DNA of 64,000 nucleotides. Source: Acidimicrobiales bacterium (GTDB lineage Bacteria; Actinomycetota; Acidimicrobiia; Acidimicrobiales; JADJXE01). The stretch covers positions 1,563,001 to 1,627,000 of the forward strand of contig JADJXE010000001.1 in assembly GCA_016716005.1 (NCBI GenBank), given 5' to 3'. A program made the position numbers and the translations under genes. Below, piece by piece: positions 33,312-41,291 of the stretch. Each line of letters opens with the position of its first letter. Position 1 is the first letter of the stretch. The notes under the pieces were generated by a model. It was not told where the DNA came from. It was given only the letters and a program-made list of their open reading frames with translations, and made no database searches.

Positions 33312-35201
33312 TCAGGGGGTCACGATGTCGAAGTCGGGGTCGACGGATCCGAGGAGGGCGACCAGCCGTGCGAGCACCGCCGGGTCGCCGTCGACCTGCA
33401 CGGTGCCGTCTCCCATGGCTGCACCGATGTCGAGGGTGCCGGTGACGAGCCCGATGAGCGCGGGTCGGGTGAGCGTGAACGTGGTGACGTCGTCGGGCAC
33501 GACGGTGACGGTGCGTTGGTGGAGGGCGCCGTTGCGCAGCTCGATCAGGTAGCTGGTGTCCTCGTCGGTGACGCGCCAGGCGATCTGCAGTCGCTCGTCC
33601 CATGCGCGGGGCCCGTCGATGCGGATGGCGACGCTGTCCAGCACCTGCTCCACGGTCAGTGCGGTGAGCATGTCCGCCGAGGTCGACACCGGCGTACCGA
33701 AGCTCCCCGACCGCAGCTCCGTCGCCCCCGCCAGGAAGGCGTTGCGCCACGTGCCGCACTCTGCCCCGAAGCCCAGCTGCTCGAGGGCATCGGCGAGCAG
33801 CGCTCGGGCGTCGGCGTCGGAGCCGTCAGCGAACACGAGGTGCTTGCCGACCTCGGCGCACCACCTGTAGTCACCGTCGTCCCGGGCCCGGCGGGCCACG
33901 GCCAACGCGCCGTCGCGGCCACCCATCGCCTGCACGTACCGGGTCGCCACCGCCTCGGGAGGGTGCGGCCACAGGTTGGCCGGGTTGGCGTCGTACCAGC
34001 CCATGTAGCGCTGGTAGATCGCCTTGACGTTGTGGCTGACCGAGCCGTAGTAGCCGTGGGTGTGCCACTGCTGCTCCAGTGCCGGTGGCATCTCGAGGAC
34101 CTCGGCGATCTCGGCACCCGTGAAGCCCTGGTTCATCATCCGCAGCGTCTGGTCGTGCAGGTACAGGTACATGTCGCGCTGCATGGCCAGGAACTCCACG
34201 GCCCGCTCCCTGCCCCAGGTCGGCCAGTGGTGGGACGCGAACACCACGTCGAGCTCGTCACCCCACAGGTCGATCGTCTCGGTCAGGTAGTGGGCCCACG
34301 CATGGGCGTCACGGACCAGTGCGCCCCGGATGGTCAAGATGTTGTGGAGCGTGTGCGACGTGTTCTCCGCCGTGCACAGGGCCCGGTGCTGCGGGAAGTA
34401 GAAGTTCATCTCCGCGGGTGCCTCGGTCCCCGGCGTGACCTGGAAGACGATCTCGACCCCGTCGACGGTGAGCACCTCGCCGGTGTGGGTGATGTCGATC
34501 GTCGGGCGGATGAGCGTGATCTCCCCGGTGGAGGTCGTCTGGCCCAGGCCGGCCCCGATCTGGCCGGCCGGACCGCGCTCCAGTGCAGCGCCGTACATGT
34601 ACCCGGCGCGCCGCGTCATCGCCGTGCCGGCGAAGACGTTCTCGGCGATCGCATGGTGCAGGAAGCCCTCCGGGGCGATCACCTGGACCTCGCCGCGGTC
34701 GACCTGCTCCTGGGTGATGATCCCCTTCACCCCCCCGAAGTGGTCGACGTGGGAGTGCGTGTAGATCATCGCCCGCACGGGTCGCTCGCCGCGGTGCTCG
34801 GTGTACAGGGCGAACGCCGCCGCTGCGGTCTCGGAGCTGATCAGCGGGTCGATCACGATGACGCCGGAGTCACCCTCGATGACGCTCATCACGGACAGGT
34901 CGAAGCCCCGGAGCTGGTAGATGCCGGGCACCACCTCGAACAGGCCGTCCTCGATCAGCAGCTGCCCCTGCCGCCACAGGCTCGGGTTGGCGGTGTCCGG
35001 CGCCTCGGCGCCCCGGAGGAACTCGTAGGCGTCGAGATCCCAGACCACCCGGCCGTCGTTCGCGGTCACCTGGCGCTGGTCGGCCCGCCCCACGAACCCC
35101 CGGGTCGCGTCCTCGAAGTCCTGACGATCGTGCGTCGGCAACGACGCCGCCATCGCGTCGATCGCCGCTCGCGTCGCTGCGGTCGCTGTCGGTGCGCTCA
35201 T
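33312..35201 (-). CDS. Alkyl sulfatase, metallo-beta-lactamase (BDS1/SdsA1) type
   Basis: A 629-residue enzyme that hydrolyses alkyl sulfates such as SDS to alcohols and sulfate using two zinc ions. The metal box THSHVDH lies at 148-154, with a further TAENTSHTLHN and FASHHWP set. A dimerisation helical region follows and a C-terminal SCP2-like lipid-binding domain spans about 510-629, matching the family architecture. No signal peptide is visible, so it is probably cytosolic. The ATG 35201 follows GAGGAG. It is divergent from a double TetR regulator, its likely repressor. A decayed relative lies at 47478. Confidence 0.93.
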   Translation of the reverse strand: MSAPTATAATRAAIDAMAASLPTHDRQDFEDATRGFVGRADQRQVTANDGRVVWDLDAYEFLRGAEAPDTANPSLWRQGQLLIEDGLFEVVPGIYQLRGFDLSVMSVIEGDSGVIVIDPLISSETAAAAFALYTEHRGERPVRAMIYTHSHVDHFGGVKGIITQEQVDRGEVQVIAPEGFLHHAIAENVFAGTAMTRRAGYMYGAALERGPAGQIGAGLGQTTSTGEITLIRPTIDITHTGEVLTVDGVEIVFQVTPGTEAPAEMNFYFPQHRALCTAENTSHTLHNILTIRGALVRDAHAWAHYLTETIDLWGDELDVVFASHHWPTWGRERAVEFLAMQRDMYLYLHDQTLRMMNQGFTGAEIAEVLEMPPALEQQWHTHGYYGSVSHNVKAIYQRYMGWYDANPANLWPHPPEAVATRYVQAMGGRDGALAVARRARDDGDYRWCAEVGKHLVFADGSDADARALLADALEQLGFGAECGTWRNAFLAGATELRSGSFGTPVSTSADMLTALTVEQVLDSVAIRIDGPRAWDERLQIAWRVTDEDTSYLIELRNGALHQRTVTVVPDDVTTFTLTRPALIGLVTGTLDIGAAMGDGTVQVDGDPAVLARLVALLGSVDPDFDIVTP

Positions 35202-35255
35202 GGCAGGCTCCTCGACGGGGACGGGCGACCGATCTCCGCTCTCGGCCGCCGCGAT

Positions 35256-35272
35256 CGTTGGGTTTCCAAACG
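35256..35272. promoter_or_regulatory. Imperfect palindrome between the alkyl sulfatase and TetR-TetR genes
   Basis: CGTTGGG (35256-35262), TTT, CCAAACG (35266-35272) pair at six of seven positions. A TACACT at 35275-35280 could be the -10 of the regulator gene starting at 35295. The size suits a TetR operator controlling both divergent genes. Confidence 0.5.
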
Positions 35273-35294
35273 ACTACACTAGCGCATCATTGCC

Positions 35295-36545
35295 GTGACG
35301 ATTCGTCTGCGTGACCAGCGGCGAGCCTCCAGTGAGGCGGCGATCCTCGACGCCGCTCGGGCCCTCTTCGCCCGAACCGGCCCTGACGGAGCGTCCCTGC
35401 GCGACGTGGCCCGGGACGCGGGGTGCACGCACGCGCTGGTCGCCCGCTACTTCGGCTCCAAGGACGGACTCGTCGCCGCGGTCTCGGATCGGCTCGCGGA
35501 CCAGGTGTCCAGCACCGTCGTCGGCGTGGAGGCGACCGCCGCAGACCCGTTGTTCGGGCTGCTGTCAGCGGCCCGCGACGACCGATCGTGCGTGCAGCTC
35601 CTGGTGCGCTGTGCGCTCGGTGACCTGCGGCCGACGGGCTTCCCCGCGTGCCTCCATGCAGAGCGAGCCCTCTCGGCGACGTGCGCTCGGCCCCGTTCCG
35701 GCCGTCGGGGCCCCGATCGCCGCGCCCGCCTCTGCGCCTACGCAGCGTCGAGCCTGTTGCTCGGCTGGTTGACGTTCGAGGGCTTCCTGGTCTCGGCGAC
35801 CCGACTCGGTCGGGTCGGCGCCCGACGGCGCGACCTCGCCGTCGCCGCCGCCGCCGACCGCGTCATGAGCCTCGCCGGTTCGACGGATCCGAAGCTGGTC
35901 GCCCGCAACCTCGCCGCCCGCGGGTCCATCACGGGACCACGCGGGGAGCCAACCGCTTCCGCGCGCGACGCGCTCCTCGGGGCTGCGATCGCGCTGTTCG
36001 CCGAGCAGGGACCGGCGTCGGTGTCGGTGCGTGACATCGCCCGGCACGCAGGAGTGAACCAGGGGCTCATCTACCGGCACTTCGGATCCAAGGAGGCGCT
36101 CCTCGCGGCGGCCATCGAACAGGGCAGCTCGGGCCTGTTCCCCGGTGCGCTCGCGCACGAAGGGTTCGACCTCGACGCCGTGATCCACCTGATCCACCAC
36201 GGGTCACCTGCACCCCGCCTGATCGCCCGGACACTCGTGGACGACGTCGAGATCGCGAGGGTCCGCGAGGAGTTCCCCGTGTTGCGCCGGCTGCTGGGCA
36301 CCTACGGCAACGTGCCGGCCGGGTCGGGCCCCGCAGACCCGTCCGATCCGCGCGTCGCGGTGGCGACCGCCGCCGCGCTGGCGCTCGGCTCGGTCATCTG
36401 GGGCGACCACCTCCGGGAGACGTTCGGGCTGTCGGACCGTGACGGGATCGAGTCGGCGGTCGCGGACCTGACCCGGGTCCTGCTGGAGGGGCCCGCACGG
36501 ACCCGCCCTGGCGTGTCCCCCCGGCGGGCCGCGGCCGCACCGTGA
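35295..36545 (+). CDS. Tandem double-TetR transcriptional regulator
   Basis: A 416-residue protein composed of two complete TetR modules. The first HTH spans about 14-62 (recognition region CTHALVARYFGSKDGL) and the second about 225-272 (VNQGLIYRHFGSKEAL). Each is followed by a helical ligand-type domain, the first being shorter. TetR proteins normally dimerise to present two HTHs; here one chain holds both, so it may act as a pseudo-dimer or bind longer operators. GTG 35295 is the start. Divergent from the alkyl sulfatase. Confidence 0.85.
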   Translation: MTIRLRDQRRASSEAAILDAARALFARTGPDGASLRDVARDAGCTHALVARYFGSKDGLVAAVSDRLADQVSSTVVGVEATAADPLFGLLSAARDDRSCVQLLVRCALGDLRPTGFPACLHAERALSATCARPRSGRRGPDRRARLCAYAASSLLLGWLTFEGFLVSATRLGRVGARRRDLAVAAAADRVMSLAGSTDPKLVARNLAARGSITGPRGEPTASARDALLGAAIALFAEQGPASVSVRDIARHAGVNQGLIYRHFGSKEALLAAAIEQGSSGLFPGALAHEGFDLDAVIHLIHHGSPAPRLIARTLVDDVEIARVREEFPVLRRLLGTYGNVPAGSGPADPSDPRVAVATAAALALGSVIWGDHLRETFGLSDRDGIESAVADLTRVLLEGPARTRPGVSPRRAAAAP

Positions 36546-36564
36546 CGACGCGCGGCGACGCCGG

Positions 36565-38223
36565 TCAGCGGTGGGCCTCGACCCACGAGAGGGCGTCGGC
36601 GTAGGCGCGCCCGACGGTGGCGCCGACCCGTTCGTCGCCCGGGTACACGTTCTCGGCGCCGATCACCTCGGTGATCCCCGTGACGGTGAGCTGCTCGATG
36701 ATGCGCTCGTTGGCCGACACGATCACCAGCTTGCTGCCCACCGCCGCCAGCGCCTGGGCGTACCGGTACAGGACGTCCATGAACGTCGTCCCCAGGTCGC
36801 TGCGGCCTCGCAGCCGCAAGAGCACCACCGAGTTGGACGACGCCTCCCCGACAGCCGGAAGGGTCGCCTCGAACACGGGGGCGGCAGCGAAGAACAGGCT
36901 CCCGTACGGCTGCAGCACGACGACCTCGCCGGCGGGCAGCTCCGCAGGCGGATCCACCTCGACGAGATGGCCGTCGGGGTCGAAGACCCGGCGGCGGACG
37001 GTGACCTGGTTGGACTGTCGGACCACGTGGAGTACGACCGAGACGCCCACGCCGACCAACACCGCGTACTGCAGGGGCACCACCATGGTCAGCGCGAACG
37101 TGACTGCCAGGACGACCTTCTGGACCGCGCCCGTCTTCCACACCGACTGCAGATCCGCGGGCTTGATGGCCCGGAAGCCGATGAGCATCAGCAGCCCCGC
37201 CAGCGCCGACATGGCGACGCTCCCGACGGCGTCGCCGAACACGACGATCACCACCGCCATCACGACAGCGGCGAACAGCAGCGACTGACGTGATCGGGCT
37301 CCCGCCTCCTTGTTCAGCGACGACGCCGACACCGACCCTCCGACCGGCATGCCCTGCAACAGACCGGAGGCCACGTTGGCCGCGCCCTGGCCGACGAAGT
37401 CCCGTGAGGCGTCCGGGTAGCTGCCGTCGGGGTTCGTGAAGTTCGCCGAGATGCCCGCCCCCTGCACGAGTCCGACGAACGCGAGCGACACCGCCGGAAC
37501 GATCAGCTCCGGCACCAACCGCAGCAGCGGCAGCTCGGGGCTCGGGAGCGAGTCAGGGACGATGCCAAGATCGCTGAGCGTCGCGACGTCGCTCCAACCC
37601 GCCCACCGCGCGGCGGCGGAGGTCACGATGACGGCAACCACCAGGCCGATTGCTCCCAGTCGTGTCCGCTCGAGCAGCACGATCAGCGCGATGGTGGCCA
37701 CACCGACGACGAGGGTCGGGCCGTTGAGCTGTCCGGGATGGATCAAGGTGTTGAAGGCCCGGACCAGCCGGTTCGCTCCTTCGGCGGTGTACCCCGTGAG
37801 GTTCGCCAGCTGACCGAGCACGATGTTGACGCCGACCGCGTTGATGAACCCGACCATCACCGCGTTCGACACGAACCGCAGCACCTTCCCCAACCGCAGC
37901 AACCCCGCCGCGAGCATCACCGCCCCGGTGAGCACCGACAGCGTCACCAGCGCCCGCGTCGGGTCGCTGGACTCTCGGATCGCGGGGACATCCGCGAGCA
38001 CCATCGCCATCGCCCCCGTGCCTTGCACGGCCATGAACGACGAGCTCGTCACGAGCGCCCCGGTCGCCGTGCCCACCATGTAGCCGTACAGCCCCGCCAG
38101 CGGGTTCACCCCGGCCAGCAGACCAGTGGCGAGGCCATCGGGCACCGACTGCACGCCCAGCACCAACCCGGCGACCGCGTCGTGACGCAACGTTCGAGCC
38201 GCGAACGGGCCGCGCCACCTCAT
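36565..38223 (-). CDS. SulP/SLC26-family anion transporter with STAS domain
   Basis: A 552-residue transporter with about 10-12 membrane helices up to residue 420 and a C-terminal STAS domain (about 440-545, with VVLLRLRGRSDLGTTFMDVL). Helix 1 region DAVAGLVLGVQSVPDGLATG is typical of SulP. Members carry sulfate, bicarbonate or other anions. The ATG at 38223 is preferred to the frame start at 38313 because GGAGGAACGGAGG precedes it. Lying one gene from the alkyl sulfatase, sulfate is a reasonable but unproven substrate. Confidence 0.88.
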   Translation of the reverse strand: MRWRGPFAARTLRHDAVAGLVLGVQSVPDGLATGLLAGVNPLAGLYGYMVGTATGALVTSSSFMAVQGTGAMAMVLADVPAIRESSDPTRALVTLSVLTGAVMLAAGLLRLGKVLRFVSNAVMVGFINAVGVNIVLGQLANLTGYTAEGANRLVRAFNTLIHPGQLNGPTLVVGVATIALIVLLERTRLGAIGLVVAVIVTSAAARWAGWSDVATLSDLGIVPDSLPSPELPLLRLVPELIVPAVSLAFVGLVQGAGISANFTNPDGSYPDASRDFVGQGAANVASGLLQGMPVGGSVSASSLNKEAGARSRQSLLFAAVVMAVVIVVFGDAVGSVAMSALAGLLMLIGFRAIKPADLQSVWKTGAVQKVVLAVTFALTMVVPLQYAVLVGVGVSVVLHVVRQSNQVTVRRRVFDPDGHLVEVDPPAELPAGEVVVLQPYGSLFFAAAPVFEATLPAVGEASSNSVVLLRLRGRSDLGTTFMDVLYRYAQALAAVGSKLVIVSANERIIEQLTVTGITEVIGAENVYPGDERVGATVGRAYADALSWVEAHR

Positions 38224-38385
38224 CGCCTCCGTTCCTCCTCCGGCACACCGAGAGAGTATTTCCGACGCTTCGGGCCCAGCGAGAAGCCTGAGACCCCGTC
38301 GTACCGGTCGCATCGAGGGGTGGCCACCCGAGCAGGCTCCCTGCTGCGGGTGACCACCCCTTCGGAGGCAGACGCTGCGCCCGGG

Positions 38386-40617
38386 TCAGGCCAGGTCGAA
38401 GCGATCGAGGTCCATGACCTTGGCCCACGCAGCCGCGAAGTCCTGCACGAGCTTCTGCTGCGCGTCTTCGCACGCGTAGACCTCGGCGATGGCTCGGAGC
38501 TGGGAGCTCGAGCCGAAGACGAGGTCGACGGCGGTGCCGGTCCACGTGACCTCACCGGTGGCGCGGTCGCGGCCCTCGTAGACGTGCTCGGTGGAGGACA
38601 CCTGCCACGCCGTGCCCATGTCGAGCAGGTTCACGAAGAAGTCGTTGGTCAGCGTCTCGGGCCGGCCGGTGAAGACGCCGTGCTCGACGCCCCCGGCGTT
38701 CGCGCCCAGGACCCGCAGGCCCCCGACGAGCACCGTCATCTCCGGAGCGGTCAAGGTCAGCAGGCTCGCCCGATCCACCAACAGCTCCTCGGGCCGCCTC
38801 TTGTCCCCGGGTCGGGAGTAGTTGCGGAACCCGTCAGCCGTCGGTTCGAGCACGGCGAAGGAGTCCACGTCGGTCTGCTCCTGCGAGGCGTCCGTGCGCC
38901 CCGGCGAGAAGGGGACCTCGACGTCGTGCCCGGCGTTCCTGGCCGCCTGCTCGACGGCCGCGCACCCGCCGAGGACGATCAGATCGGCGAGGGAGACCCT
39001 CTTCCCACCGGTCTGCGAGCTGTTGAAGTCCGCCTGGATCTGCTCCAGGCGCGCCAGCACCGTCGCCAGCTCGGCCGGGTCGTTGACCTCCCAGTCCTTC
39101 TGCGGAGCGAGGCGGATGCGGGCCCCGTTGGCGCCGCCGCGCTTGTCGCTGCCACGGAAGGTCGACGCCGAGGCCCAGGCGGTCGACACCAGCTGCGAGA
39201 CGGACAGTCCGGACGCGAGGATCCTGCTCTTCAGGGCCGCGATGTCCTGCTCGTCGACCAGCTCGTGATCGACGGCGGGGACCGGGTCCTGCCAGATCAG
39301 CTGCTCCTCGGGGACCTCCGGACCGAGGTACCGCGAGACGGGTCCCATGTCGCGGTGGGTGAGCTTGTACCACGCCCTGGCGAAGGCGTCGGCGAACTCG
39401 TCCGGGTTCTCGTGGAAGCGCCGCGAGATCGGTTCGTAGATCGGATCGAACCTCAGCGACAGGTCTGTCGTGAGCATCATCGGGGCGTGCCGCTTCGACG
39501 GATCGTGGGCGTCCGGCACGGTGTCGTCCGCAGCCCGATCGGTGGGACGCCACTGGTGCGCGCCGGCCGGGCTCGCCGTCAGCTCCCACTCGTAGCCGAA
39601 CAGGTTCTCGAAGTAGTTGTTGTCCCACGTCGCCGGGTCGGTGGTCCATGCGCCCTCCAACCCGCTGGTGATCGCGTCGCCGGCCTTGCCGCTGCCGAAG
39701 GTGCTCCTCCAGCCGAGACCCTGCTCCTCGAGGCTGGCGCCTTCGGGTTCGCGGCCGACGTACCGATCGGCGTCGGCGGCACCGTGGCACTTGCCGAAGG
39801 TGTGCCCGCCGGCGATGAGGGCGACCGTCTCCTCGTCGTTCATGGCCATGCGAGCGAACGTCTCTCGGATGTCCCGGGCCGCGGCGACGGGATCAGGGTT
39901 GCCGTTCGGCCCCTCGGGATTCACGTAGATCAGGCCCATCTGCACCGCGCCGAGAGGGTTCGCGAGCTCCCGATCGCCGCTGTAGCGCTCGTCTGCGAGC
40001 CAGGTGTCCTCGGGACCCCAGTAGATGTCCTCTTCGGGCTCCCAGACGTCCTCGCGCCCGCCGCCGAAGCCGAACGTCGTGAATCCCATCGACTCCAGGG
40101 CGCAGTTGCCGGCGAGGATCATCAGGTCGGCCCAGGAGATCTTCCGGCCGTACTTCTGCTTGACCGGCCACAGCAGACGGCGCGCCTTGTCCAGGTTCGC
40201 GTTGTCGGGCCAGCTGCCGAGCGGGGCGAAGCGCTGCGTGCCCGAGCCGCCGCCGCCACGTCCGTCGTGGATGCGGTAGGTGCCGGCGCTGTGCCACGCC
40301 ATCCGGATGAAGAGCGGCCCGTAGTGGCCGTAGTCGGCCGGCCACCAGTCCTGCGACGTCGTCATCACCTCGACGATGTCCGCCTTCACGGCGTCGAGGT
40401 CGAGGCTCTCGAACTCGGCTGCGTAGTCGAACCCGCCACCCATCGGGTCGATCAGGGGGGAGTTCTTGTTGAGCGGCCGCAGGTTCAGCTGCTCCGGCCA
40501 CCAGTGCTGGTTCGCCATCGAACCAGTCGCGGTCTGCGCGTGGCTCATCACTGGGCACTTGAGCGCCCGCGCATCCTCATCGGTGGTGGCGATGGCGCCG
40601 GTGTCTTCGGTGGTCAT
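38386..40617 (-). CDS. katG: Catalase-peroxidase KatG
   Basis: A 743-residue haem catalase-peroxidase that removes hydrogen peroxide. The distal haem motif RMAWHSAGTYR is clear, YVNPEGP and FARMAMND carry the Tyr and Met of the Met-Tyr-Trp adduct, and the proximal HTFGK follows. A second, non-haem peroxidase-like half completes the usual length. The ATG at 40617 follows GGAGGGAG. It begins 41 bases after the fur stop on the same strand, as in mycobacterial furA-katG, so peroxide-responsive control by Fur is expected. A decayed copy of its 3' end lies at 52724. Confidence 0.97.
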   Translation of the reverse strand: MTTEDTGAIATTDEDARALKCPVMSHAQTATGSMANQHWWPEQLNLRPLNKNSPLIDPMGGGFDYAAEFESLDLDAVKADIVEVMTTSQDWWPADYGHYGPLFIRMAWHSAGTYRIHDGRGGGGSGTQRFAPLGSWPDNANLDKARRLLWPVKQKYGRKISWADLMILAGNCALESMGFTTFGFGGGREDVWEPEEDIYWGPEDTWLADERYSGDRELANPLGAVQMGLIYVNPEGPNGNPDPVAAARDIRETFARMAMNDEETVALIAGGHTFGKCHGAADADRYVGREPEGASLEEQGLGWRSTFGSGKAGDAITSGLEGAWTTDPATWDNNYFENLFGYEWELTASPAGAHQWRPTDRAADDTVPDAHDPSKRHAPMMLTTDLSLRFDPIYEPISRRFHENPDEFADAFARAWYKLTHRDMGPVSRYLGPEVPEEQLIWQDPVPAVDHELVDEQDIAALKSRILASGLSVSQLVSTAWASASTFRGSDKRGGANGARIRLAPQKDWEVNDPAELATVLARLEQIQADFNSSQTGGKRVSLADLIVLGGCAAVEQAARNAGHDVEVPFSPGRTDASQEQTDVDSFAVLEPTADGFRNYSRPGDKRRPEELLVDRASLLTLTAPEMTVLVGGLRVLGANAGGVEHGVFTGRPETLTNDFFVNLLDMGTAWQVSSTEHVYEGRDRATGEVTWTGTAVDLVFGSSSQLRAIAEVYACEDAQQKLVQDFAAAWAKVMDLDRFDLA

Positions 40618-40657
40618 GGTGCTCCCTCCGTTGCTCCTGTGGATGACGGTGTGGCCC

Positions 40658-41107
40658 TCATGCGTCGCGGTCGCGGTCGGCCACTCCCTGGCAGGCGGGG
40701 CAGTAGCCCCAGTAGATGACCTCGGCCTCGTCGATGGTGAACCCGTGATCATCGGCGGCTTCCAGGCACGGCCTGTTCCCCACCGCGCAGTCGACGTCGA
40801 CCGTGCGGCCGCAGGCGCGACAGACGAGGTGATGGTGGTTGTCGTCGACCCGGTCCTCGTAGCGGGCCGGCGACCGCGCCGGCTGGATGCGCCGGATGAG
40901 ACCCTTGTCGGTCAGGGTGCCGAGGGCGTCGTACACCGCCTGACGCGAGATCGCACCGATCTCGGACCGCACGAGCTCTTCGATGTCGTCCGCCGTGCCG
41001 TGCGGCCGGCTCGACACCGCCCGCAACACGGCCAGACGCTGCGCCGTCACCTGAACGCCGTGCTGGCGGAGGAGCTCGGCGAGATCAGAGATCTCTCCCC
41101 CGGGCAT
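40658..41107 (-). CDS. Fur-family regulator (FurA/PerR-like)
   Basis: A 149-residue metalloregulator. The N-terminal winged helix holds QRLAVLRAVSSRPHGTADDIEELV and the recognition helix AISRQAVYDALGTL. The C-terminal part has HHHLVC, CxxC (CRAC) and a second CxxC (CPAC) for structural zinc. The ATG at 41107 is favoured over the frame start at 41143 because a promoter -10 box ends seven bases upstream, making the mRNA leaderless. Upstream of katG and preceded by a 19-bp palindrome, it is most likely a peroxide- or iron-responsive autoregulator. Confidence 0.92.
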   Translation of the reverse strand: MPGGEISDLAELLRQHGVQVTAQRLAVLRAVSSRPHGTADDIEELVRSEIGAISRQAVYDALGTLTDKGLIRRIQPARSPARYEDRVDDNHHHLVCRACGRTVDVDCAVGNRPCLEAADDHGFTIDEAEVIYWGYCPACQGVADRDRDA

Positions 41108-41114
41108 GACTTGC

Positions 41115-41143
41115 AGACTAGATCCACTTCTTGACTGAGTCAA
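41115..41143 (-). promoter_or_regulatory. Leaderless promoter of the fur-katG operon
   Basis: On the minus strand TTGACT (41138-41143) is followed after exactly 17 bases by TAGTCT (41115-41120), which ends seven bases before the ATG at 41107. No ribosome site lies between, so translation probably starts at the 5' end of the mRNA. Confidence 0.72.
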
Positions 41144-41146
41144 GAA
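41128..41146. promoter_or_regulatory. 19-bp perfect palindrome, likely Fur/PerR-type operator
   Basis: TTCTTGACTGAGTCAAGAA is symmetric about the central G at 41137. It covers the -35 element of the fur-katG promoter, so a bound repressor would block RNA polymerase. Recognition by the adjacent Fur protein is inferred. Confidence 0.75.
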
Positions 41147-41291
41147 CTGTTGCTGCAGTGTCGATGTGCTGGGTCCAGGTCAGCTCCGCGCCGGGGCGGC
41201 CCGCGCCGGGGTCCGGGACCGTGGTCCACGCAGCGGGTCGACTCGCTCGACGGACGACCGCGTGGCCGTCGCGTTCGAGCCCTCGCCGGAT

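Noticed and set aside
33027..35282. A 751-codon plus-strand frame
   Set aside because: Antisense of the alkyl sulfatase, which has the zinc box and full family length.
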